NCBI GenBank assembly: GCA_016201015.1
Contig: JACQDQ010000267.1
Location: forward strand, 1-39,745
Reading direction: 5' to 3'
From: Pseudomonadota bacterium
GTDB taxonomy: Bacteria > Pseudomonadota > Alphaproteobacteria > CACIAM-22H2
DNA: 39,745 bases
Shown here: piece after piece, positions 9,157 to 18,300 of the stretch
How positions within the stretch are numbered: the stretch's first letter is position 1
How the letters are laid out: every line of letters starts with the position of its first letter
The notes under the pieces: generated by a model
Databases searched by the model: none
What the model was told of the DNA's origin: nothing
The model's input: the letters and a program-made list of their open reading frames with translations, nothing else
Program-made: the position numbers and the translations under genes

Positions 9157-10137
9157 TTAGAGCCAGCCCTTGCGCTTGAAATAGATGTAGGGAAGGACCG
9201 CCGACAGCACCATGAGCCCGATTGCCATCGGGTATCCGTAGACCAATTCAAGCTCCGGAATGTGCTTGAAATTCATGCCGTATATGCTGGCGATCAACGT
9301 CGGCGGCAGGAACACGACCGCGGCAACCGAGAATATCTTGATGATGGTATTTTGCTCGATGTTGATGAAGCCGAGCGTGGCGTCGAGCAGAAAGTTCACC
9401 TTGTGCGCCTCGAAGGCGGCATGCTCGGTGAGCGAGCCCAGGTCGCGCATCAATGTCTTGACGCGAGTACGCTGCTCCTTGGTCTCCTTGCGCGTGTTCG
9501 ACTCGAACGTCTGCAGCAGGAAGCGAAGCAGCCGGTTGAGACTCATCAAGCTCTCGCGAGCCGTGGACGCAAGGTCGTCGAAGCGCCCGAGCGAACGCAG
9601 GATCGCCTGCATGTCACGCGGCTTCTTCGACGCTGGCGTGGCATCGAAAATCTGGCGCGACAGCGCATCGAGGTCGGCGCCGAGTTTCTCCAGGATGTCG
9701 GCGATGCGATCGACAAAGGTTTCCAGCAGGCCGGTCAACGCCTCGTCGCAAGTCGCGCGCGTGCAAGGCAGACGCATGAGCCTCGCCGAATAGGTCGCAA
9801 TCGGCCGCGGATCGGTGTAGCGCAGCGTGACCAGGCTGTGACGCGTGAGGATGAAGGTCAGCGGCTCGCTCATCGGATTGGGATCATCGGCGCGCGCGAA
9901 GAACGTTGCGGTCATGTAGATTGCTTCGCCTTCGGTATAAAGGCGGCTCGACGGCTCGATCTCGCGCATCTCCTCGCGGGTCGGTATACGGATGGACAGC
10001 GCCGCTTCTGCCCGCGCCCGATCTTCCGGTGTCGGCTCGAACAGATCATACCAAATTGCGTTGGCCGGCAACTGCACCGGCCCGGAGACATCGACCCTGT
10101 CCATGATGTTGTCGTGTGGAACGAAGGCGTAGATCAT
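9157..10137 (-). CDS. corA: CorA family magnesium/cobalt transporter
   Basis: C-terminal two-TM region with YGMNF signature (IASIYGMNFKHIPELELVYGYPMAIGLMVLSAVLPYIYFKRKGWL). Confidence 0.93.
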   Translation of the reverse strand: MIYAFVPHDNIMDRVDVSGPVQLPANAIWYDLFEPTPEDRARAEAALSIRIPTREEMREIEPSSRLYTEGEAIYMTATFFARADDPNPMSEPLTFILTRHSLVTLRYTDPRPIATYSARLMRLPCTRATCDEALTGLLETFVDRIADILEKLGADLDALSRQIFDATPASKKPRDMQAILRSLGRFDDLASTARESLMSLNRLLRFLLQTFESNTRKETKEQRTRVKTLMRDLGSLTEHAAFEAHKVNFLLDATLGFINIEQNTIIKIFSVAAVVFLPPTLIASIYGMNFKHIPELELVYGYPMAIGLMVLSAVLPYIYFKRKGWL

Positions 10138-10221
10138 CTGTGACCGCTGTTGCCCCGCGAGGCGACGAATGGATGACGGCGCCGGAGGAACAGCCGCGCG
10201 ACGCCGGGCTTGGTATTCAGC

Positions 10222-10788
10222 CTACCAGGTGCGGACCGGCCCGATGTCAAGGTGAAGATAATTGGCCCGCGGGTACAATCCGACGCCGCCCGCCTTCAGC
10301 GCGACAGCGGCCCGACGTACGCCGACAAGACTATAGCCCGGCACCCTGATATCCACGGCCTTGCCTTCGATGTGCAGACTGTTCGGCGCGACGCGATGAT
10401 CCTGCAGCCGCGCCGCGGCATTCGATTCCGCGCTGCGGTATCCACAAATGACGTGCAACGGCGACGAGATGTCGAGCTCGCGGCGCAGCCGCGCGAGCAC
10501 ATCAAAGAGCGCCGGATTGATTGGATGCACCTGGTCGGTCCGGTGGTCGCGTAAAATGTGATCAAGGCGAGCGAGCGCACCGGGGATGTAGCCGCCCTCC
10601 GCCCAATAGGCCCCGTTGAACGACTCTCCGGTGTGCGGGTTGGCAACGAACAAATGCCGCGCCGGCGCAGCGGCCCTGGCAGCGGCGGGGCTGACGCGGG
10701 CCAGCAAGGCCGCAGCCACGCCACAAGCGAGAATTTTTCGACGAGACAGTGAAAATGCGGGTGTCGTCCGGATGGGTTCCGTCGCCAT
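10222..10788 (-). CDS. YcbK/DUF882 family protein (peptidase M15-like), Tat-exported
   Basis: Twin-Arg SLSRRKILACGVAAALLA; HVICGYRSAESNAAAR, SLHIEGKAVDIRVPG, HLDIGPVRTW. Confidence 0.9.
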   Translation of the reverse strand: MATEPIRTTPAFSLSRRKILACGVAAALLARVSPAAARAAAPARHLFVANPHTGESFNGAYWAEGGYIPGALARLDHILRDHRTDQVHPINPALFDVLARLRRELDISSPLHVICGYRSAESNAAARLQDHRVAPNSLHIEGKAVDIRVPGYSLVGVRRAAVALKAGGVGLYPRANYLHLDIGPVRTW

Positions 10789-10943
10789 ATTCGCCTCTCT
10801 GTCTATTGCTTGATTTTGTTGCCCTTACTGCCAAAGACCCGCAGCCGGCGCAACCTCAAAGTTTGTGCCACGCAGTGGACGAATTCTGGTGCAGTCGCCT
10901 TCTCACAGTGTCGCTCCGCACTGCCTTCCAGTCTCTTAAGGTC

Positions 10944-10971
10944 TTGACTCTCCAAAAATGCGCGATACACT
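10944..10971 (+). promoter_or_regulatory. Predicted sigma70-like gcrA promoter TTGACT-N16-TACACT with a CcrM GANTC site (GACTC, 10946-10950) overlapping the -35
   Basis: Read directly: TTGACTCTCCAAAAATGCGCGATACACT. Confidence 0.5.
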
Positions 10972-10993
10972 AGATTTTGTTGTCTGGGTCGAG

Positions 10994-11002
10994 TTATCCA
11001 CA
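10994..11002 (+). promoter_or_regulatory. Consensus DnaA box TTATCCACA upstream of gcrA
   Basis: Exact 9-of-9 match to TTATNCACA, ending 31 nt before the gcrA ATG. Confidence 0.65.
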
Positions 11003-11033
11003 AGCTGTTGTAAAATAAGACTGGGAGCGGCTG

Positions 11034-11438
11034 ATGGAATGGACACCGGAACTGATCGGAGACCTGACGCGATTGTGGAGCGAGGGGCTGACGACGTCCG
11101 AGATTGGCAAGAAGCTTGGCATCTCGAAGAACGCCGTCGTCGGCAAGGCTCATCGCTTGCATCTCTCGGCGCGGCCTTCACCGATCCGCCGACTGGCACG
11201 CAGCTCGGTGATCAAGGCCCTTTCGCCCGCCCCGATGCATGCCCCACGCCCGGCCCAGTCGGCGCCAAAGCGTGTGGTCGAGCTGTCCGCTCATGGCTGC
11301 CGTTGGCCGATCGGCCATCCTGGCGAGTCTGATTTCCACTTCTGCACGGAACGGGCACTTGTCGGCAAACCCTATTGCGCAGAGCATGCCGCCCTCGCCT
11401 ATGTTAGGGTGAAACCGAAGGCCGGCGAGGCCGCCTAG
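11034..11438 (+). CDS. gcrA: GcrA family cell cycle regulator
   Basis: MEWTPELIGDLTRLWSEGLTTSEIGKKLGISKNAVVGKAHRLHL N-terminal DNA-binding domain; C-terminal CRWPIGHPGESDFHFCTERALVGKPYCAEHAALAYV. Confidence 0.95.
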   Translation: MEWTPELIGDLTRLWSEGLTTSEIGKKLGISKNAVVGKAHRLHLSARPSPIRRLARSSVIKALSPAPMHAPRPAQSAPKRVVELSAHGCRWPIGHPGESDFHFCTERALVGKPYCAEHAALAYVRVKPKAGEAA

Positions 11439-11644
11439 CCGCCGATTGGCGTAGCGGCTACCCGGTGCCTGCGGACAACGGTCAGACGTCGGACGTTGCT
11501 CGGTAGATTCTGGATTTCTGCCGGCGACGAGGAACTATCTTGACTTGAGTTGCTGCTCAAGCGGGCGGCGTTGCATGGCCGGACCGTCCTCAGCCTGGGT
11601 ACCGGCAAGTCAGTGACGTGGCGCGGGCCGGCGCGCCGAGCAGA

Positions 11645-12220
11645 ATGCGGACGTCGTGCATGCGTGCTTGTTCCTTCCTTCGCTGTCTCTCGTTGTCCGC
11701 GCTGGTAGCGGCAGCGGCACCGGCAGCCGCGCAAATGCAGTCAAAGCAGGTCGCGCGCGTTGCGCCGGATCAGGCGACGAGCACCTGTATCGGCAATCTC
11801 GCTTTACCCCTTTGCGCCGCGGAGACGCTGCTCGCTTGCCTCGTGCGGGATGATCCTGGCCTATGCCGCCGCGTCGGAGTCAGTGAGGAGCGTTGGTCCG
11901 AGCAGCGGCGCGCCGCCGGAGGACAACCGATCCAAGTCGAGTACCAGGTAGAGGGCGTCAGCATCGTTCGTCCCGAGGACGTAACCGAGGACACCCGCGA
12001 TCTCGACTGGTACAAGCCCGGCTATGCCGTGATCGAGATCTCGTGGCGGAGCTGTCCGGCCGACCGGCCTAACTGCGGGGACGAAGCTTGGGAGGAAATG
12101 CAGGTTTTCGCCCGTCCGCGCAATGGACAATGGGACATCGCCCATTGGCGCATCGAAGGCGACTCGGATACGCCACCGGAGCTGCCGGAAAATCTTGGTC
12201 GCGATGCGCCGCCACGATAA
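11645..12220 (+). CDS. Exported hypothetical protein, Cys-rich after the signal peptide
   Basis: MRTSCMRACSFLRCLSLSALVAAAAPAAAQ signal peptide; then STCIGNLALPLCAAETLLACLVRDDPGLCRRVG and SCPADRPNCGDEAWEEMQVFARPRNGQWDIAHW. Confidence 0.75.
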   Translation: MRTSCMRACSFLRCLSLSALVAAAAPAAAQMQSKQVARVAPDQATSTCIGNLALPLCAAETLLACLVRDDPGLCRRVGVSEERWSEQRRAAGGQPIQVEYQVEGVSIVRPEDVTEDTRDLDWYKPGYAVIEISWRSCPADRPNCGDEAWEEMQVFARPRNGQWDIAHWRIEGDSDTPPELPENLGRDAPPR

Positions 12221-12261
12221 AGACACGCGCATATGCCCGGTTGGCGTCGATATTCAAGAAA

Positions 12262-12326
12262 TGAGAAAAGGGCCGCCCACACCCCGAATTCGCCGGGGAG
12301 GCTTCGATCGAACGGGTGCGGGCGGC
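12262..12326 (-). terminator. Rho-independent-type terminator for the minus-strand small gene
   Basis: On the minus strand, GCCGCCCGCACCC (12326-12314) pairs with GGGTGTGGGCGGC (12284-12272): 12 Watson-Crick pairs plus one G.U, followed by CCTTTTCTC. Confidence 0.6.
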
Positions 12327-12362
12327 GGCGTTGACGCGGGCTGGGGGAAGGGATGGGCCCGA

Positions 12363-12602
12363 TCAGCGCAACTGGATACGGGCTTGGTCGACGGCCAGCA
12401 TGCAAGCGGCATCGCGCCGTTCCGCCGCCGCTCGTTTCGCGAGGGCGAGTGCGGACAGTGCCGCCGTGCGCTTGTGCGTATCACTTTGTGTGCTGGCGAT
12501 CGCTTCCACCGCGTTAATCTCCCTGCCGCATTTGCCCCAATCGGCAGCACTTGCTGCGGACGCGGCAATCAGTAGAAGCAACCCGAAGGCGAAGTTTTTC
12601 AT
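12363..12602 (-). CDS. Small exported protein (79 aa precursor), unknown function
   Basis: MKNFAFGLLLLIAASAASAADWGKCGREINAVEAIASTQSDTHKRTAALSALALAKRAAAERRDAACMLAVDQARIQLR: signal peptide plus a short helical mature part; terminator immediately downstream. Confidence 0.65.
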   Translation of the reverse strand: MKNFAFGLLLLIAASAASAADWGKCGREINAVEAIASTQSDTHKRTAALSALALAKRAAAERRDAACMLAVDQARIQLR

Positions 12603-12724
12603 GACTTGGCCACAAAATTCGGGTTTGATTCCCGAATGCATACGCTCAATTCGAACTCTTCCATAACGGCTGACCGACGGACCTATTCCGTGCTGCCCCG
12701 AAGCGATTTCAGGAATATGTTCTT

Positions 12725-13363
12725 ATGGCCGAATTGCAGCGGCATGGACGCACGGCCGGGAATAACTTCGGCGGCGACCCGTTTTCTTATTGTCGAGCGG
12801 TAGTGGGGTCCGCGACCGTGGTAGCGGCTTCAGACGAGTCGGTCCGCGCCCAGCTGGTTGCGCTCCTGCCCCGGCTGCGTCGGTTCGCCCGTGGTCTGGC
12901 GGGTACGGCCGATCAGGCTGACGACTTGGTTCAGGCGGCCTGCGAGCGGGCGTTGTCGCGCATCGAACAGTGGACCCCGGGCACTCGCCTCGACAGCTGG
13001 ATGTTCCGGATCATCCAGACGATCTGGCTGGACGACCGCCGGGCGGTCAAGGTGCGAAGCGGCGAAGGCCGTGTCGATCCCGAGGCCGCCGAACCGGAAC
13101 TGACGGTCGACGGGGTGCGGCACATGGAGGCGCATCTGACCTACGACGCCGTCAAGCGGGCCATGACACGCCTGCCTGAGGAGCAACGGACGGTGATGAT
13201 GCTCGTTTGCGTGGACGGTCAAACCTACAAGGAGGCGGCCGAAACTTTGTCAATTCCGATCGGTACCGTGATGAGTCGACTGGCGCGCGCGCGTCTCGCC
13301 TTGGCCCGCGATCTCGGCGGCCCAGCCGGCGAAGCAACAAGCAACATCGTACGTTTGGGCTGA
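12725..13363 (+). CDS. ECF-type RNA polymerase sigma factor; true start possibly GTG at 12803 or 12818
   Basis: Region 2 (GTADQADDLVQAACERALSRIEQWTPGTRLDSWMFRIIQTIWLDDRR) and region 4 (RLPEEQRTVMMLVCVDGQTYKEAAETLSIPIGTVMSRLARARLAL). Confidence 0.92.
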   Translation: MAELQRHGRTAGNNFGGDPFSYCRAVVGSATVVAASDESVRAQLVALLPRLRRFARGLAGTADQADDLVQAACERALSRIEQWTPGTRLDSWMFRIIQTIWLDDRRAVKVRSGEGRVDPEAAEPELTVDGVRHMEAHLTYDAVKRAMTRLPEEQRTVMMLVCVDGQTYKEAAETLSIPIGTVMSRLARARLALARDLGGPAGEATSNIVRLG

Positions 13364-13403
13364 GGGAGGCATTGAGCCGATCGTTGGGATTGGAGTACGG
13401 AAC

Positions 13404-14216
13404 ATGACACATGTCGACGACATAATGTTGATGGCCTATGTGGACGGCGAGCTCGACGCGGCGACGGCGCGCGAGATCGAGGTTGCTATCTCTGCCGATC
13501 CGCTGCTCGGCGGCCGCGTGCGCCATATGCGCGACAGTGCCATGTTTGCTCGCGCCGCCTATGCCGAGGTTCTCAACGAGGCGGTGCCCGACCGCCTGGT
13601 CGCGGCCCTCCGCAAGCCGACGAGCAACGTCCTTCCCTTTCCCTCTCGCAAGGCAGTGATGCGGTTTGCCGCCTGGGCGGCGGCCGCCACCGTGCTTTTC
13701 GGCATCGGCATCAGCAGTTGGTACATGGATGGCGAGCTGCCGGCACCAAGCGGGCTGCAGCTTGCCACGGCCGCCTCGGATCGGTGGCTCGATCACGTCG
13801 CCGGTTTCTACAACGTTTACGCGACCGCGCTGGCCAAGGAGGAACGTCTGCTCGTCGACTTCAACGCCGAGGACATCCCCGAGCTCGAGAAATGGTTTGG
13901 CGCTCGCCTGCAGCGCAAACTTGCGGTGCCCGACCTGTCTTCGCGCGGCTTCACGACGCAGGGCGGCCGGATCCTGATCATCGACGGACGGCCGGCGGCG
14001 CAATTCCTCTACTTCGCCGATCCCGGCGAGCTGGTTGGGATTGTCATCGCGTTCAGCAAGTGGAACGACCAGGCGGCCCGGCTGTTGCGGCGCAAAGACC
14101 TGAACATCGTCCATTGGCGGAAGGCCGGCTATGCTTATGCCATTGTCAGCACGATCGACGCCGACCGACTGATGGAGATGGCGACGTTCATCGGGCATGA
14201 GCTCGACCCGATCTGA
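13404..14216 (+). CDS. Transmembrane anti-sigma factor
   Basis: N-terminal MTHVDDIMLMAYVDGELDAATAREIEVAISADPLL typical of anti-sigma factors; single TM AVMRFAAWAAAATVLFGIGISSWYM; directly downstream of the ECF sigma factor. Confidence 0.87.
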   Translation: MTHVDDIMLMAYVDGELDAATAREIEVAISADPLLGGRVRHMRDSAMFARAAYAEVLNEAVPDRLVAALRKPTSNVLPFPSRKAVMRFAAWAAAATVLFGIGISSWYMDGELPAPSGLQLATAASDRWLDHVAGFYNVYATALAKEERLLVDFNAEDIPELEKWFGARLQRKLAVPDLSSRGFTTQGGRILIIDGRPAAQFLYFADPGELVGIVIAFSKWNDQAARLLRRKDLNIVHWRKAGYAYAIVSTIDADRLMEMATFIGHELDPI

Positions 14217-14327
14217 CGCTGTCCTCTTCCAAAATGCGGGCGTCATTGCCGACTTGCGCCGACCATCGCGCGTAGCTGTCTGGCGCAGCCGCAATCCAAC
14301 AACGCCAAAACCTGCCGTCTTGCCGCG

Positions 14328-15179
14328 TCAGGGGTGACGCGATGTTGAGACCGGTTTTGGACCGGTCATCGCCTTCGGTCGAAGCGTCGGAAGATCGTGC
14401 ACGGCAACAACCGTGGCGAGATAGTAGATCGATGTTTCGAAGCGGACGGGGATCAACTGCTCGTCGGCCGTGAGCAAGAGTCTTGCCGGACGCGGCGCAT
14501 CATCCGGATCGTCCTCGCCTTCCGCGTCGCGGCCGTTGAAGCCGGCGATCGGACGCAGCAGCAATTTGACGGATAGGACACGCAATACAGCACGGTCCCA
14601 TCGAATGGTCTCGACCACCGGCGCATTCGCCTCGACGTCGAAGCGGCGCTTCCCGTCATAGACCGGCAGCGTTACGACGGCGCTCGTGGCGAATGCGCCG
14701 CGGCGGATGAGTTCGCGCAGAATCGTCATGACGGCCAACGGATCGACGACGCCGTAGCGGTAGCGCTCCGCCAATGGCAAATGGCTGGATGTGTCCAGTC
14801 CCCCTTTCTCGGCAAGTGTCCCGCTGCCTCCGTCGCGATAGCGAATGCTGGTCGTCTTGGTCTTGCGCCGCAAGCCGTAGGTCACGTCGTAGCGAGAGCC
14901 CGCCTGCGGCCGCCCATCCGCCACGCGCCCGACACCTTCCGCCCGCGCGCGCAAGCCGGAGAACAACCGCGGCAGGCCGCGCGTGCGAAGGTCGAACAGC
15001 AGATGGTAGGACCCATCGGATTCGTCGATCTCGACATCGATGTCGGCCGCCGGCAACCCGCCCCAGGTAACGTCGTAGCGCAGACGGAGCGGCTCGGCCT
15101 GTGCGATGCCCGCTGCGATACCGGCCAGCAAGGCGCCGGCGAACAACGGCAACAACCGATGGCGTGGAGTGACGCGCAT
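14328..15179 (-). CDS. DUF3108 domain-containing exported protein
   Basis: MRVTPRHRLLPLFAGALLAGIAAGIAQAEPLRLRYDVTWGGLPAADIDVEIDESDGSYHLLFDLRTRGL..., RRKTKTTSIRYRDGG, VYDGKRRFDVEA. Confidence 0.85.
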   Translation of the reverse strand: MRVTPRHRLLPLFAGALLAGIAAGIAQAEPLRLRYDVTWGGLPAADIDVEIDESDGSYHLLFDLRTRGLPRLFSGLRARAEGVGRVADGRPQAGSRYDVTYGLRRKTKTTSIRYRDGGSGTLAEKGGLDTSSHLPLAERYRYGVVDPLAVMTILRELIRRGAFATSAVVTLPVYDGKRRFDVEANAPVVETIRWDRAVLRVLSVKLLLRPIAGFNGRDAEGEDDPDDAPRPARLLLTADEQLIPVRFETSIYYLATVVAVHDLPTLRPKAMTGPKPVSTSRHP

Positions 15180-15397
15180 GCTGTCCTTGCCGGATAACGC
15201 CCGCGACAAATATGCTATTCCGCCCTGCAGGCTGGAACGGTCCGCCGTCGAGTTCATCTTCCCTGCCGTGCTCGTTAGTTCGGCCGCAGTGCAAGTCTAT
15301 TAACCCCCGGGGTACCGATTCCCCTTATCATTGGGATCGAGTCGTCGAGTGGTCACAGACGCGGGTGTGCGGGGTGCATCAAGACAGCGCTGGAACT

Positions 15398-18300
15398 GTG
15401 CCGGTCATCGATCGCCGCACCTTGTCGCTCCTGGCCGCGCTGTACGGCGTGGCGATCGTCTACATGGCTTGGATTCCATTCAATCTTGCGCCGATCGGGC
15501 TGGTCGAGGCGTGGGGGCGCTTCCTCGCCACGCCCTGGTTCGTCCACGGCTCGGACCAGCAGGCCGACTGGGCCGCCAATCTAGGCATGCTCGTGCCGTT
15601 CGGATATCTCCTGACCGGCGCGTTGCGGCCCGAGACGCGGCGCGCCGGTGCCGTCGCCGCCGTGTCCTTCCTCATCAGCGTCGCTCTAATTCTGGTCGCC
15701 AAGTTCAGTCAGCTCTACTTCCCGCCACGCACGGTATCGCTCAACTACATCTTGGCCCAGAGCATCGGTTCCCTCGCCGGCATCGCCGCGTGGTTCGCCA
15801 TGCACCGCAAGATTGAACAGGCAGTCGCCAGCATTCGTACGGCCGGACCGCGGGCGCTAGAGACCATCCTGATGGGCTATGTCCCGCTGCTCGCGTTCGT
15901 GACCCTGCAACCCTTACTCGGCTGGTTCAGCTCGTTCGGCGTCGGAGCCGCGCTGCCTGCGGGAGGGATCGCCTCGTCGTGGCTGAGTTCTTTTCAGTCG
16001 AATGTATCGAGCTTTGTTACGAACTTTGTGGTGGGGCGGCTGGCCACAACGCTTGCTGCCTATTTTATGGTCTCGATACCGGTGCGGGCGCCGGGAGTCG
16101 TGTTCGGCATGCTCACCTTCCGCGCCTTACGCCACGCTCAGCCACAGCGCGTGCGTCGCCGTTTGCGCTGGCTCGCCACGCTGGCGGCTCCGGTCTATCT
16201 CGTCGCCCTGCTCGCGTTCAACGAACTGCTCTCGACGCGCTGGCAGTCGCTCAACGCCGGGCTGGCCGATTTCGACTACCGTTATTTCATCCCGTTCTTC
16301 GGTCACTACTTCGTGCCCAAGGCGCATGCTGTCGTCAGCCTGCTGACGCACGCAGTCATGTACATGCCGATCGGCCTCAGCCTGTGGGCGTGGAAGGAGG
16401 CCGGCGGGCCCGGCGGCGCGCGGCAGGCCGCGATCAGCACGTTCGCCTTGGCGATGGTCCTCGAGTGGGCAAGGTTCTTCAAGCCAGGCCTTTATCCCGA
16501 TTTCTCGAACGGCATCATCGGCGCGATTTCGGCCGGAATGACGGTCGTTGCAGCCGATTACGTCTGGCGTGCTCTGTATACGCGGCATGTCGTGCAAGTC
16601 GGTGTGTTGGCAGCAACGCCGCCGCCGGCCACCGCGCCGCCGCGTCCGGTGGCGGCGCCCGTTGCCGTCGAGATACGGCGACCAGGCTTGATGTCGTGCA
16701 TCGTCGGCCTCGTGTTCCTCGCTGCCGCGGCCGCCGTTATCGATGTCTATCCTATCGGCCGAATCACCTTCGCATTGGTCCTCGCCGCCTATGCCGTTCT
16801 GTTGTGGTGGCATCCACATCTGTGGCTCGTCATCGTTCCGGCCGTGGTTCCGAGTCTGTGGCTCGCTCCGTGGACCGGCTCGATCTACCTGGAAGAGTCC
16901 GATGCGGTCCTGCTCATCACGCTCGGCATGCTGTGTCTGCGCATGCCTCTGCGGCGCGAAAAATTCGACTTCGACCGCTGGACGATGTTCGCCCTTTTGT
17001 TGCTTGGCCTATCCACGGCAATTGCGTTGGCAATAGGCGCCGCGCAGCTAACATTCGCCATCGCCACGATACCGGCCGATTACTTCAGCCCGTGGAACGC
17101 CGCCCGCGTGGCGAAGGGCTTCGCTGCGGCGACGGCGCTACTGCCGTTCCTCAACCACAGCTTCCGCAGCCGCGCAGATGCATTCCGGCTCTTCGCGTCC
17201 GGCATGGTCACTGGGCTGACGCTGGTTGGTCTAGCAGTTCTCCTCGAGCGCGCACTGTTCCCCGGCGTATTCGACTTCGCCAGCGACTACCGCGTGGCTG
17301 GACCGTTCGCCAGCATGCATGTGGGCGGCGCCCACCTCCCGGCCTACCTCGTGCTGGCGCTGCCGTTCACCGCGGTCATGGTGGTCGTGCCGCAGCGGCG
17401 TGCCCTCGTCGGCGCGGTTGCTTTGGGCGTTCTATGCCTAGGCGTCTATGCGATGATCGTCACATTCAATCGCACGGCCTACGCTGCTGCGGGATTGACC
17501 CTGGTCATCCTGTTCGCCGGATTGTTCTATGCGGTCCGTGCCGATCCGCATTGGCGTCGGGTTACCGCGGCCGTCGCCATTACGGTTGGTTCTGCCGCCG
17601 TCACCGTCGTCGGCATTGCACTGCTCAGTCCGATCATGCGCGAGCGTTTTGCCACGACCGAGGCCGATACCGCAGTGCGCCTCGACGATTGGCGCTCCGG
17701 ATTGTCGCTGCGCAATCGTAGCTTGACCACGTCGATTTTTGGTATGGGCCTCGGCTCATTCCCGCGCAACTATCTGTTCGCTGCAGGCGACAATGAACGC
17801 CCCGCGACATTTTCGCTACGGACGCGCGACGGCCAGTCGTTCCTACGTCTGGGCGCCGGCACCGCGTCCTATCTCGGACAAAAGGTCGACGTGAGGCCGG
17901 ATCTCACCTACGAACTCAAAGTGTCGCTGCGGACAAATGACAACGAGGCCGCCCTTCTCGTCCTTCTGTGCGAAAAATATCTAATCTATTCGGTGAATTG
18001 CGTCGAAAAAACCTTGCGGCCAGCGGCGAGCAGCACCTGGGTGGAGACCGGTGCACAGCTCGACAGTGGCGAAATCGGGCAGCCGCGCATCGCCGCGCTG
18101 CCCTGGCTGCGACGGCCGGCCGAGCTCGTCCTCGTCAATGCGAGACCTGGGACAATCCTCGAGGTCGCGCGCCTACAGCTCCTCGACCCGAACACGCACG
18201 ACGTCGTGGTCAACGGCGATTTCACCGCCGGGTTGACGCGTTGGTATTTCAGCAACGACAATCACTTGGCTTGGCGCATAAAGAGCATGTGGGTGATGAC

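Noticed and set aside
8509-10143. 544-aa plus-strand ORF overlapping M20 and antisense to corA
   Set aside because: Covers two confidently identified genes in wrong frames; no motif.
10438-10446. GTATCCACA, one mismatch from a DnaA box
   Set aside because: Inside the YcbK coding sequence and non-consensus at position 1; expected by chance.
11544-11561. Small hairpin CTTGAG-TTGCTG-CTCAAG between gcrA and the exported Cys-rich gene
   Set aside because: Only a 6-bp stem, no U-tract; could be chance.
12759-12783. GGAAT-N16-CGTT resembling the alphaproteobacterial EcfG promoter (GGAAC-N16/17-CGTT)
   Set aside because: One mismatch in the -35 and it lies at or within the possible 5' end of the ECF gene; too weak without start-site data.
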